Program-made: the position numbers and the translations under genes
Assembly (NCBI GenBank): GCA_937885465.1
Contig: CAKZZM010000086.1
Location: 1-39,655 of the forward strand
DNA from: an uncultured Bacteroidales bacterium
GTDB taxonomy: Bacteria; Bacteroidota; Bacteroidia; Bacteroidales; Paludibacteraceae
Length of the DNA: 39,655 nt
Reading direction: 5' to 3'
Shown: positions 9,001-15,545 of the stretch, in pieces
Layout: each line of letters opens with the position of its first letter
How positions within the stretch are numbered: position 1 is the first letter of the stretch
The notes under the pieces: generated by a model
Told to the model about the DNA's origin: nothing
Database searches by the model: none
Seen by the model: the letters and a program-made list of their open reading frames with translations, nothing else

Positions 9001-9154
9001 TACCCGAGGCATAGTCGCCTGCTCCGCCTAATGTCGGAGTTGTTGCCTCTAAACTCAAACCGGAATAGTTAAGCGACACGGTAATGCCCATAGCACTCTT
9101 CACATTAAGAGTCAAAAAGCATAATGTAATAATGATGTAGCTGATTCTTTTCAT
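3065..9154 (-). CDS. Giant beta-helix surface protein with T9SS C-terminal domain
   Basis: A 2029-residue cell-surface or secreted protein. Signal peptide 1-23. A beta-strand repeat of the InlB/Flg_new kind (W-SDG...A-EYRAF) lies near residues 50-110. Then comes an NGKSWAKAVKTIAKGV parallel-beta-helix entry domain, and from about 325 to 870 some 17 degenerate turns carrying the motif (Y/N)GAG(L/V/M)Y followed by S-x-N elements, 30-48 residues apart. A choice-of-anchor-Q-like segment (DFNGESRPA...DIGAFEY) lies near 990-1043, a second W-SNG repeat near 1050-1130, then Ig-like and PKD-like material. The final ~75 residues (IRVYDATGRIV...GVYMLTI...IKIIYKR) are a type A T9SS sorting domain. A role in adhesion or matrix is inference; no catalytic residues were recognised. 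It is the first gene of its transcript. Confidence 0.9.
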   Translation of the reverse strand: MKRISYIIITLCFLTLNVKSAMGITVSLNYSGLSLEATTPTLGGAGDYASGTDVVIYAQDRVKVNGLAALTKEYFVQWSDGSTENPRTLSSISANVNLKAEYRAFAKHTAILDTINKGETFTFDNASDKFDDANFGDNDVRRHFAVYNGNKLTKATSYTEMVTYAQDPTTLVDTLYTWTLRVFTPGEYIVYYVDDENGSDSNNGKSWAKAVKTIAKGVTLANSAHTTNGQQNQVWVKEGTYTAATGEYVFRMYNYVSIYGGFAGTEEDLSDRTMSSGDPWDFEHVTIIDGKNTRRCVDYYSVAGNNLAILEGVTLQNGLTEKTSKGAGVSLRGNSQLLNCVVSNNVSETTMAAGVYSIGVIVAGERLSPTIDGCYIHDNTLTSSTAAVMGAGVYSANYGLTINASKVEHNVLESEYTTANGAGVYVAAGGITLQGGTEISKNVAKAETAANGAGMYVKAGIVDISDTRFYGDTIRATTTAYGAGMYLATGGGSILSSTFEGNESNAGTIAYGGGAYIKEAPPTIESVEFKANVLNPATGAAAGAGVYVSTGPVTLNDVTFGGETPADGNVINGVTAANGAGLYVYAAGATLNDVIAKNNRSTASTTGSGAGAYIKGGAIVNGGRFNSNSITSSSAPTDPLTTAVKVVGYGAGLYVSGNADIDGAVFADNSMSVTADASLTTNAAATASATAYGAGLYLTGGVYNLDNVEVSRNTLSSSAAVVSSASCKAPAYGAGAYISGGLTADGCVFSENEITNGITIYGVGLYSLTAATSSATKTQTFSECSFVDNTISLAEKAIYGVGGYISAGQAGASITIDDAVVSGNTASVKTLYGGGLALNAVAGASNTVNRGRFFDNQFGSTSGSLFGIALYGAKAVPDVVHVYNSLFYNNTSNKSTGNYTIYTGAGNIVNNTLYNNAGGMYLYSGTASSLVANNIVKMTKGGKWLTGKELTGLPVHHNYMTGTLPTAELFDITGDNHVISQSDAKNFMSVDPSSEEFLHLRGASEFIDQGYDASSITEMGNDFNGESRPASFGGAGVYDIGAFEYNGMLVEIGVDASTPWGKAVLADGLSCDPRDPEETSTAVNDGEDVYFVAIPNYGYEFVEWSNGLTDACSSITVEGDTSVEAIFDTIVSVVKIGTKALPASGSYRYDIVRAGSSTVLSTLLFEEVGNYEVFTSGDDVSAFPKTQKLSYVATALEAKNGSTDSLVTVLLMVYPEYEIEEDKRYTCSGTYNWEGHTSGDKGSVEHNIYIDDVSATSIDVSSGREGDEFEIEDRMKTIAGFDSIHTFTLEIDGVGNHTSEWAEVEIYGAAYGFTGVHPKTGVTWSDAYFGLKAGKEYEWEHTLENATDGGCDSVSRVRVTVKRYESFKHEEDPEAGYLQVTDWTRSNFTVMLGNQALTAATNARLYVNNLNTISTSVPNDDQTMTAAYPYNTGDSICLMLRDVSKTSGSYAHGDTLTVQYVRIPYILKDDGLSSTLTSNDEIYVVDNSTGTIIANATVRKVTIGSGAKLVVSAGYTLKTDTLIIKSKNDANGSLELGTGASIKPNANSKVRVVYSKRVTDKSRNWLMSLPYNCSFADIGTTLHPTTVPKQKQMLFKYYDSEGRAGLDQSKAVVAGVVQYDYVNAETWKEVESNRESPTTTVNAHHGYEIGTNTKYYREYLFPTEVDVIAPSATPVELALDSFINRNAWNNHWGWNFVGLPTFAAKAEGVKVPYQKKCFDGTLGTLVEDLKVTMQASDGTWSEQVEAAEVEILPFSAFFVQVDSGGSASFGTMPVASAPLRTRDTGSMATMRVRLSLADAILPMETIIDENGDEVEVEGAPLADKTTIDINDKFTAGYDLMYDLEKNMSADARPQVYTIAAKGNMVFNAIPEAQAAQMIPVGAIFRHDGEHILSLKGEPSSGIEAVYLYDAETQQTTDLMQSEYSFEAEEGMCNSRFSLQLRISQRADVTTENEIIEAKDGIGVRTAEGGIMLTGLHGMTDIRVYDATGRIVATAKASAETTISLPQSGVYMLTINGKDTTESIKIIYKR
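6500..8200 (-). repeat. Coding array of GAG-Y beta-helix repeats
   Basis: Within the giant protein gene, about 17 units encode (Y/N/S)GAG-hydrophobic-Y blocks such as YGAGLYVSGNA, NGAGVYVAAGG and YGAGAYISGGL. At DNA level the complementary word CCGGCACCGTA or a one- or two-base variant recurs through 6720-7860. Unit lengths vary, with Ala/Thr/Ser-rich fillers between units (for example around 6970-7010 and 7080-7140), which suggests growth by duplication followed by divergence. The array is a recombination-prone coding region and not a CRISPR. Confidence 0.8.
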
Positions 9155-9182
9155 ATTTCTGAGGTTTTAGTGTTCATTTTTC

Positions 9183-9234
9183 TGCAATTTACGCGTATGT
9201 ACGCGCTATGCGTACACCTGCACGCAAAATTGCA
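9183..9234 (-). promoter_or_regulatory. Structured leader RNA, predicted three-way junction
   Basis: Three nested perfect inverted repeats lie in the leader of the giant surface-protein gene. A closing 8-bp stem (9183-9190 with 9227-9234, arm TGCAATTT) encloses two hairpins: 9209-9213/9222-9226 (TGCGT/ACGCA, 8-nt loop) stacked directly on the closing stem, and 9192-9196/9201-9205 (CGCGT/ACGCG, 4-nt loop). Together they make a three-way junction. The predicted transcription start from the adjacent promoter falls at about the first base of the closing stem. No known riboswitch class is recognised; the function is unknown. Confidence 0.5.
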
Positions 9235-9236
9235 TG

Positions 9237-9267
9237 CAAATTTACTGTTTTTTTCTGACGTTTTCAA
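9237..9267 (-). promoter_or_regulatory. Promoter of the giant surface-protein gene
   Basis: On the minus strand TTG (9267-9265), a 20-nt spacer and TAAATTTG (9244-9237) match the Bacteroidota primary-sigma consensus. The expected start is near 9231-9234, giving a leader of about 80 nt that is mostly taken up by the predicted three-way junction. Confidence 0.65.
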
Positions 9268-9340
9268 CTCTTTATGCAAGAAAATAAAAAAAATAGAACA
9301 AAATACCGCAACTTTTTTCGTTTTGCTAATTCGGAATTAT

Positions 9341-9370
9341 CAAAAAAAAGGACGATGCGCAACATCGTCC
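9341..9370 (-). terminator. Rho-independent terminator after the BT_3928-like gene
   Basis: An 8-bp perfect stem GGACGATG/CATCGTCC (9350-9357 with 9363-9370), 5-nt loop, is followed on the minus strand by eight T residues (9349-9342). It closes the waaA-hisS-DUF1599-DoxX transcript 30 nt past the last stop codon. Confidence 0.88.
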
Positions 9371-9400
9371 AAAATAACATCCTTTATTTCCAATCGGTCA

Positions 9401-10537
9401 TCAGTGCAAGCACTGCCGAGAATAAATATCTCGCCTGTTTCTGAGGTTATACTTATCTATCACCACTCCTCTTTCGAGTACCACTATTCCCGGGTTCGCT
9501 CTTACTATAGTCTTCAGTGTTACGGGGTCGCAACTATAGACGGGATATTCATATCCTAATTCCTGCTTGAAGCACTCCGTTTCGTTCTCACCGCTACCTG
9601 TCAAGAGATAAAAAGCTCGCCCTTCCCGCTCTGCCTCTTCCGCCATTTTATTAAGTCTCTTTGCCTGCTTAAGATTAGTCTTTTCCACTTTGTAAAGCAC
9701 AGCGAGCACAACGGGACCATTATCTTCGAGAATATCGTAGGTTATATCCTCAAAATCTTCGTCGGTAATCACAAAATCATGCACAGGCGGCTCGTAACCC
9801 TTCGAAATAAGAATCGACCGCTGGTCAACAAAAGTCCACAAAGAATCGTTTTTAGGATAGTCTTGCAACGTAAACTCTTGCTGCACTCCGTCTCGCTCAT
9901 AGATAAGACGGATATCATAGACATCGGTCGGCGCATCGTCGGGTATCTCCATCAGTTCTGCTATATTATTGCCAATCTTATATGGTCTGAAATCAACGAG
10001 CGGCAGATGCAGACGAGTGTATGTCATCAGAGAAAAGACGAGAACAAGAGCTAATAAAGTAAAACCGAGTTCGGCAAACGGGACAAAGGTCTGCGGAATA
10101 TATTTCTTTGTAAGCAAGAGAAGTACTACAAGCGCAAGCAGCACAATATTCTTCCAAAAAGTTGCCCAATTCGAAAGTACTATCGCATCGCCGAAGCAAC
10201 CGCAGTCGGTAACGGGATTAGTAAGCGCAATCCAGAGCGTTAGCGGAGTCATCACCACCATCATCAGGCACGCTATCCAAGATGATATATTGGTCTTGAT
10301 ATTCAGCAGCAATGCTACGCCCAATGTGAACTCAAAGGCAATCAGTCCCCATGCCGCAACCTCAGCAAGCGGGGTGAGCACTTCCATAAATCCGCCGAAA
10401 GCACCAAGATAATCTTCAATCTTATAAGTAGTTCCAAGCGGGTCAAGGGCTTTCACTAATCCGGAAAAGATAAAGGTCAAGCCGAGTAGTGTTCTACTTA
10501 TAGAACCTACGATATGTAAAGGAGTGTTATTCTTCAT
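9401..10537 (-). CDS. BT_3928-like DoxX/MauE family membrane protein
   Basis: 378 residues. The N-terminal ~180 residues are a DoxX/MauE-type membrane domain with four to six helices, containing the Cys pair of the MauE signature, D111-C-G-C-F-G116. The C-terminal half is a soluble domain that may have a thioredoxin-like fold (DNGPVVLAVLYKVEKT, NKMAEEAEREGRAFYLLTG, NPGIVVLERGVVIDKY) but has no CxxC. I recognise the architecture as the BT_3928 family of Bacteroidota. A role in thiol/disulfide or quinone redox chemistry is inferred from MauE relatives. Its start overlaps the end of the DUF1599 gene by 11 nt, an arrangement that suggests co-translation. Confidence 0.85.
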   Translation of the reverse strand: MKNNTPLHIVGSISRTLLGLTFIFSGLVKALDPLGTTYKIEDYLGAFGGFMEVLTPLAEVAAWGLIAFEFTLGVALLLNIKTNISSWIACLMMVVMTPLTLWIALTNPVTDCGCFGDAIVLSNWATFWKNIVLLALVVLLLLTKKYIPQTFVPFAELGFTLLALVLVFSLMTYTRLHLPLVDFRPYKIGNNIAELMEIPDDAPTDVYDIRLIYERDGVQQEFTLQDYPKNDSLWTFVDQRSILISKGYEPPVHDFVITDEDFEDITYDILEDNGPVVLAVLYKVEKTNLKQAKRLNKMAEEAEREGRAFYLLTGSGENETECFKQELGYEYPVYSCDPVTLKTIVRANPGIVVLERGVVIDKYNLRNRRDIYSRQCLH

Positions 10538-11072
10538 TTTCGTTCAGTTGAATAAGATAGAAAACAGCGTAATTAAGCATATCAAAGTAGTTGTCTAATG
10601 CTCCTGCGGATATAAGAGTGCGACCATCGTTGGCAGCAATCTGCTTGTTGCGATTTATCTTCGTAAGAATAATATCCGTGAGCGACGAAGAGAACATATC
10701 TCGCCATGCTTCTCCGTAGTCATGGTTCTTGCGAAGCATAAGATTTAAGGCTTCCTGCGTATATTCGTCATACAGCTCCGTTGCCCGCTCTGTTGTCATA
10801 TCAGTACTGTCGGCATAGCCTTGACGCAGTTGAATAATACCGATAACGCTATAATTGATTATTGCCATCAACTCGCCCCTCACATCTTCGCCGACGAGGT
10901 TCACTCCCGTCGTCTCTATCGTGCGGATACGCTTCGCCTTAATAAAGAGTTGGTCATTAACGGTTTGCGGGCGCATCACACGCCATGACGGCCCGTAATC
11001 TTTCATCTTGAGAGTATAGATGCGGCGGCATGCGCCGATAACATCTTCATATTCTTTGCGAGTGTCTTTCAT
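10527..11072 (-). CDS. DUF1599 (nucleotide-modification-associated) protein
   Basis: 181 residues, DUF1599 family. The protein is an internal duplication: KMKDYGPSWRVMRPQTVND near residue 22 and RKNHDYGEAWRDMFSSSLTD near residue 114 are equivalent segments, each followed by a Lys/Arg-rich helix (FIKAKRIRTIE, LTKINRNKQI). The biochemical function of the family is not established; relatives have been associated with nucleotide modification by comparative genomics. It lies between hisS (3 nt gap) and the BT_3928-like gene (11-nt overlap), in the same operon. Confidence 0.85.
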   Translation of the reverse strand: MKDTRKEYEDVIGACRRIYTLKMKDYGPSWRVMRPQTVNDQLFIKAKRIRTIETTGVNLVGEDVRGELMAIINYSVIGIIQLRQGYADSTDMTTERATELYDEYTQEALNLMLRKNHDYGEAWRDMFSSSLTDIILTKINRNKQIAANDGRTLISAGALDNYFDMLNYAVFYLIQLNENEE

Positions 11073-11075
11073 AAA

Positions 11076-12383
11076 TTACGATTTTAGTGTTTCCACAAGT
11101 TGTTGCAGCGGCAATTGCCGTTGCTCACCGGTGATCATATTTTTGAGCGTTACTGTGTTGTTTTGTATCTCTTCTGAGCCTACTATAGCAACAAAAGGTA
11201 TATGCTTCGCGTCTGCGTAAGCCATCTGCTTCTTTATCTTAGCGGGTTCCGGATATACCTCCGTTCGTATCCCATTTGCTCGCACACTTGCTGCACACGA
11301 TAGCGCATATTTCAGTTCCTCTTCGCCGAAAGAAGCAAAAAGCACCTGCGTACCCTTAAGACTGTCAGCGGGGAACAGGTCTAACTCTGTGAGAACATCG
11401 TATATACGGTCTGCCCCGAACGATATGCCCACGCCCGACACACCCGACATTCCAAACACCCCTGTAAGGTTGTCGTAGCGACCGCCACCCGTTATGCTAC
11501 CCATCTCCACATCAAGGGCTTTCACTTCAAAGATAGCACCGGTATAGTAATTCAAACCGCGAGCAAGAGTAAGGTCAAGCTCAATATTCAGGTCTGCGCC
11601 TGACGCATCGCACAGGTCGAAAATTTCCTCCGTTTCCTGAACACCCTGCAAACCCGTCTGACTACCTGCAAGTAACTCTCTCAGTTTGCATAGTTTACTT
11701 CTATTTGAGCCGCTTAGTCGGAGTATCGGTTGAAGGCACTGAACAGCACTTTCCGACAAGCCTCTTTCTATCAGTTCCGCATTGACCTTCTCCTCTCCAA
11801 TCTTATCCGTCTTATCGATAGCAGTGGTGATATCAATCAACCTGTTCGGCTCGCCTATATATTCTGCTATACCCGCAAGAATCTTGCGGTTATTCAGTTT
11901 AAGAACAACATTGATACCGAAACGATGATACACATCCTCAACTATATGAATCAGTTCCATCTCAGCTATCAGCGAATTAGTGCCGATGATATCCACATCA
12001 CACTGATAAAACTCACGATATCTGCCTTTCTGAGGTCTGTCAGCACGCCAAACGGGTTGTATCTGAAAGCGTTTGAAAGGGAAATGAATATCGTTGCGAT
12101 ATTGCGCTACCAATCGTGCAAAAGGTACTGTAAGATCGTAGCGAAGTCCCTTTTCGGGTGCCTCTGATGCCTTCTCCCCGCTATTTTGAATACGGAAAAG
12201 CAGTTTATCGCCCTCCTCACCATACTTGCCCATCAGGGTTTGCATAGTCTCCATGGCGGGAGTCTCAATCTGCTCAAAACCATACAGCAGAAAAACATCT
12301 TTTATAGTATCGAAAATATAGTTTCTCCGCGACATCTGCTCAGGCAGAAAATCACGAGTACCTTTTGGAATTGAGGGTTTCAT
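11076..12383 (-). CDS. hisS: Histidine--tRNA ligase
   Basis: Class II aminoacyl-tRNA synthetase charging tRNA-His, 435 residues, about the usual length. Motifs seen are KGTRDFLPEQMSRRNYIF at the N-terminus, motif 2 region RYDLTVPFARLVAQ and FQIQPVWRADRPQKGRYREFYQCDVDIIG, the histidine-binding loop LARGLNYYTGAIFEV, and motif 3 region GGRYDNL...GISFGADRIYDVL. The C-terminal anticodon-binding domain begins near residue 330 (VLFASFGEEELKYAL). It follows waaA at 46 nt and precedes the DUF1599 gene by 3 nt. Confidence 0.97.
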   Translation of the reverse strand: MKPSIPKGTRDFLPEQMSRRNYIFDTIKDVFLLYGFEQIETPAMETMQTLMGKYGEEGDKLLFRIQNSGEKASEAPEKGLRYDLTVPFARLVAQYRNDIHFPFKRFQIQPVWRADRPQKGRYREFYQCDVDIIGTNSLIAEMELIHIVEDVYHRFGINVVLKLNNRKILAGIAEYIGEPNRLIDITTAIDKTDKIGEEKVNAELIERGLSESAVQCLQPILRLSGSNRSKLCKLRELLAGSQTGLQGVQETEEIFDLCDASGADLNIELDLTLARGLNYYTGAIFEVKALDVEMGSITGGGRYDNLTGVFGMSGVSGVGISFGADRIYDVLTELDLFPADSLKGTQVLFASFGEEELKYALSCAASVRANGIRTEVYPEPAKIKKQMAYADAKHIPFVAIVGSEEIQNNTVTLKNMITGEQRQLPLQQLVETLKS

Positions 12384-12429
12384 ATCAGTTTATTTTTTCA
12401 GTCGATTCAACGTATATTATATCGGTTTT

Positions 12430-13641
12430 TTATATATTCAGTATGCGTAGAATATTGTCGGTTGCGCCCAACTCCGACTCTACATATTGTTTAGCTCTTT
12501 TGCCATATTCCTCGCTATGCTGCAAGGCGTTATCCATTGCCTTTTCAAACTGCTCGTAACTTCGGAAAGTGTAGGCAGCACCACAATCGAGCATCTGCTT
12601 CGCCTCACGGAACTTATTATGGTTAGGACCGAACAAAACGGGTATGCCGAAGGTAGCCGCCTCTATCGTATTATGAATACCGTCTCCGAACCCTCCGCCT
12701 ACATAACCCACCGCAGCATAACGATAGAGTGAAGAGAGCAGCCCCACCGTATCGATAAGCAATACCCTGCAGAAATGCATATTCTGCTCCGTCGCCTCAC
12801 TATACCGCATAAAACGCCCTTCAAACAGATTAAAAATGCCGTTTAAATGTTCTGTCGTCAGTTCGTGAGGAACAAGCACAAGTTTCACATTTTCGTGAGT
12901 ACACATATATCGGTACAGCAACTTCTCGTCCGGCATCCAAGTGCTGCCGGCAACAATGACTTTTTGAGCAGAATCAGCGTTTATAAACCATGTAACAGGC
13001 TCTATCGTTTTAGGATTTTTGCAGATCTCTAACACCCTGTCGAAACGAGTATCACCCGCCACAACAACATTAGTAATATTATGCTGCTCAAGCAGTTGTT
13101 TCGACCTCGCATCCTGAACAAAAAGAGTTGTGAAATATTTGAGATAGTTCAGATACCACTTCCCCCACCAACGGAAGAACAATTGCTCAGGGCGATAGAT
13201 GGCATCAATGATATAAATAGGAATATCCTGCATCTTCAACTCGCTCATATATGCTTTCCAATATTCATATTTAACGAAAATGGCGGCTGACGGCTTCAGT
13301 GCACTTACAAATATCCGAGCATTACGGCGAGTCGCAAAAGGCAGGTAGAAAACGCCATCAGCAAGCGAATAGCTCTTTCGCATCTCATAACCTGACGGAG
13401 AAAAGAATGTCACCACGATTTTCCTCTGCGGTTTTTCTCTTTTCAGACGCTCAATGAGAGGTCTTGCCTGCTCAAACTCGCCCACCGATGCAGCATGAAA
13501 CCACACACAACCATGCAAGGCGGCGAAATCTCTCTCACCTTTCCTTATAGCAGTAATCGTGGCACGCTGCCCACGCACAAGTAATCGCGCCTTAGCATTA
13601 AAGAGGGAAGCAATATATAGGAATAAAAAATAGAAAAACAT
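12430..13641 (-). CDS. waaA: 3-deoxy-D-manno-octulosonic acid transferase
   Basis: Inner-membrane Kdo transferase of lipid A-core assembly, GT30 family, 403 residues from the chosen start. An N-terminal membrane helix (FFYFLFLYIASLFNAKARLL) is followed by the family-typical WFHAASVGEFEQARPLI with the catalytic-type Glu, then VTFFSPSGYE, YLPFATRRNARIFV, FVKYEYWKAY, VAGDTRFDRV, and in the C-terminal half GSTWMPDEK and GGFGDGIHNTIEAATFGIPVLFGP (nucleotide-sugar binding; read here in shorter blocks). The ATG at 13641 was preferred over the longer frame to 13707 because that would overlap the gene's own -7 promoter box. First gene of the waaA-hisS-DUF1599-DoxX operon. Confidence 0.92.
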   Translation of the reverse strand: MFFYFLFLYIASLFNAKARLLVRGQRATITAIRKGERDFAALHGCVWFHAASVGEFEQARPLIERLKREKPQRKIVVTFFSPSGYEMRKSYSLADGVFYLPFATRRNARIFVSALKPSAAIFVKYEYWKAYMSELKMQDIPIYIIDAIYRPEQLFFRWWGKWYLNYLKYFTTLFVQDARSKQLLEQHNITNVVVAGDTRFDRVLEICKNPKTIEPVTWFINADSAQKVIVAGSTWMPDEKLLYRYMCTHENVKLVLVPHELTTEHLNGIFNLFEGRFMRYSEATEQNMHFCRVLLIDTVGLLSSLYRYAAVGYVGGGFGDGIHNTIEAATFGIPVLFGPNHNKFREAKQMLDCGAAYTFRSYEQFEKAMDNALQHSEEYGKRAKQYVESELGATDNILRILNI

Positions 13642-13704
13642 CGTTATAAATGACCAAGTAGCCGAGTACCATGTACAAAGTACTATGACAAAGTGATATG
13701 GTTG

Positions 13705-13735
13705 CAAAGTTAGCGGTTTTTTTTGAGATATGCAA
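13705..13735 (-). promoter_or_regulatory. waaA operon promoter
   Basis: On the minus strand TTG (13735-13733), 20-nt spacer, TAACTTTG (13712-13705). It diverges from and overlaps the tsaD promoter; the two -33 elements lie within each other's spacer. Confidence 0.75.
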
Positions 13736-13752
13736 AAAAATGCTTAACTTTG
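13722..13752 (+). promoter_or_regulatory. tsaD promoter
   Basis: TTTG (13722-13725), exactly 19 nt, TAACTTTG (13745-13752): a near-perfect Bacteroidota promoter. The predicted start near 13759 leaves an 80-nt leader that holds a CCCGC/GCGGG hairpin (13800-13804 with 13812-13816). Confidence 0.82.
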
Positions 13753-13838
13753 CAGCGAAAAAGATAAAAGATCATCTTTGCGACTTTACGCATCATCGTC
13801 CCGCATATTACGCGGGCTGTTATCACTCTCACTCTAAC

Positions 13839-14942
13839 ATGTCATCACGCAATATTATATTAGGCATAGAGTCATCTTGCGATGACACCTCTGCTGCCGT
13901 TATAGCAGACGGGTTATTACTCTCTAATGTTACCGCCTCGCAATCTGTTCACGAAGAGTACGGCGGCGTTGTTCCCGAATTAGCGAGTCGCGCACATCAG
14001 TTGAATATAGTACCCGTAATAGATACCGCTCTCCGTCGTGCTGAAATAGAGAGAGAAGAGATAAGTGCCGTAGCCGTTACTCGTGGTCCCGGACTACTCG
14101 GTTCGCTCCTCGTCGGCACCTCGTTCGCCAAAGGATTAGTAATATCCCGCAGGCAAGCCGCCTGCGCACTGATAGAAGTTAACCACCTGCAAGGGCATAT
14201 AATGGCGCATTTCGTTGAGCCTTCGCCCGAGATGGTTGAAAAAGGTTATATAAGAGGACTTACCCTTGCCGACCTGCCTTTGCGTCACCCCGATTTCCCC
14301 TTCCTTTGTTTGCTCGTAAGCGGCGGCAACTCTCAACTTGTGGTGGTGCGCAGCCCGCACGATATGGAAATTGTCGGTCAAACGATTGACGATGCCGCCG
14401 GCGAAGCGTTCGATAAATGTGCGAAAGTTTTGGGACTGCCCTACCCGGGCGGACCATGGATAGATAAACTTGCGAAGCAAGGCAACCCCGCTGCCTTTCA
14501 TTTTGCCAAGCCTAATATTCCCGCCTACGACTACTCCTTTTCCGGCTTAAAGACATCGTTTCTATATACTATTCGAGATATGCTCCGCGAGCAGCATTTA
14601 GACTCTGTCGAACAACTTCTCGAACTGACGCCTAACCTCAAAGAGGACCTTTGTGCCTCAATTCAGGCAACCGTCATTGAAGTACTGATGACTAAACTAC
14701 GCCTTGCCGCAAAAGATTTGGGAATAAAGCGAGTCGCAGTGGCAGGCGGAGTGAGTGCCAACAGCGGTTTAAGGCAGGCGTTCGTGGATTATGGTAACAA
14801 ATACGGTGCAGAAGTGTTTATTCCGCCTTTCGCCTTCACAACCGACAACGCCGCTATGATTGCCGAGGCAGGATACTATAAATTCCTCCGCGAAGACTTC
14901 TGCCCGCTCGATGCAGTACCCTACGCCAAAACGAGAATATAG
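13839..14942 (+). CDS. tsaD: tRNA N6-adenosine threonylcarbamoyltransferase TsaD
   Basis: Transfers threonylcarbamoyl to A37 of ANN-decoding tRNAs, with TsaB and TsaE as usual partners. 367 residues from MSSRNIILGIESSCDD. Family signatures present are GIESSCDDTSAAV, HEEYGGVVPELASRAH, RGPGLLGSLLVG, the metal-binding NHLQGH, LVSGGNSQLV, DDAAGEAFDK, YSFSGLKTS, VAGGVSANSGLR and FTTDNAAMIA. The longer frame from 13698 was rejected because it would begin upstream of the promoter. It is followed 40 nt later by the exosortase gene in the same direction. Confidence 0.96.
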   Translation: MSSRNIILGIESSCDDTSAAVIADGLLLSNVTASQSVHEEYGGVVPELASRAHQLNIVPVIDTALRRAEIEREEISAVAVTRGPGLLGSLLVGTSFAKGLVISRRQAACALIEVNHLQGHIMAHFVEPSPEMVEKGYIRGLTLADLPLRHPDFPFLCLLVSGGNSQLVVVRSPHDMEIVGQTIDDAAGEAFDKCAKVLGLPYPGGPWIDKLAKQGNPAAFHFAKPNIPAYDYSFSGLKTSFLYTIRDMLREQHLDSVEQLLELTPNLKEDLCASIQATVIEVLMTKLRLAAKDLGIKRVAVAGGVSANSGLRQAFVDYGNKYGAEVFIPPFAFTTDNAAMIAEAGYYKFLREDFCPLDAVPYAKTRI

Positions 14943-14982
14943 GTTAGCAGCCGACTGCGATAAAAGGAGAGACAAAGAACAC

Positions 14983-15543
14983 ATGGGAAACTTCAATAAA
15001 ATAAAAACAGCAGTGACACCATACATAGATGTACTGCTATTTGTAGTTTGCCTTTTTGGTGCAAATATACTATGGAAACTGACTATCTCAGGTGACGAGG
15101 AGATGGGTGAGGTCAGTTTTTTAGGTTTAGATGTTACCGCTCCTTTCGCCTATTATGCCGAATATATCGCCCGCGCTTGCTACAAATATCTGTCAGTAGT
15201 TCGCGATACAGTGCATTATTTTCCCCCGTATAATATCCGCTTTGACTCCGGGTTCGGGGTAAGAATAGTGTGGAGTTGCACTCCTATCAAGCAAGCGTTC
15301 ATCTGGCTCGTCATCATGCTTTTTGCAAGAGGATTACAGAAACGCAAACTATGGTTTATACCTCTTGGGTGGTTTGCCATTCATGCCTTTAATATCATTC
15401 GCATCTGCTGCATAAATCTTCTATGTGAGTTCCACCCTCAGATGTTCTCTTTCTGGCACGAATATGTGTTCAAATATTTGTTCTACGGTATGATGTTCCT
15501 CCTATGGGTTTGGTGGGTTGAGAAATTAAAAATTAAAAAATAA
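14983..15543 (+). CDS. Exosortase/archaeosortase family protease
   Basis: 186-residue polytopic inner-membrane protein of the exosortase/archaeosortase superfamily. These are membrane Cys transpeptidase-like enzymes that process proteins with a C-terminal motif-TM-basic tail. The candidate catalytic triad is complete and in family order: C99 (WSCTPIKQAF), R140 (FNIIRICC) and H159 (FWHEYVFKY). About five membrane helices are seen. The start was set at MGNFNK, 40 nt after tsaD; a GGAG lies 13 nt upstream, too far to be a good Shine-Dalgarno. The last residues (EKLKIKK) come from an AAATTAAAA-type repeat. I cannot assign a subfamily. The only tail in this window that looks like a substrate is the protein encoded at 2645-3046. 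Confidence 0.85.
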   Translation: MGNFNKIKTAVTPYIDVLLFVVCLFGANILWKLTISGDEEMGEVSFLGLDVTAPFAYYAEYIARACYKYLSVVRDTVHYFPPYNIRFDSGFGVRIVWSCTPIKQAFIWLVIMLFARGLQKRKLWFIPLGWFAIHAFNIIRICCINLLCEFHPQMFSFWHEYVFKYLFYGMMFLLWVWWVEKLKIKK

Positions 15544-15545
15544 AA

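Noticed and set aside
13698..13838. Longer TsaD start
   Set aside because: It would begin upstream of the tsaD promoter boxes; the conserved protein starts at MSSRNIILGIESS.
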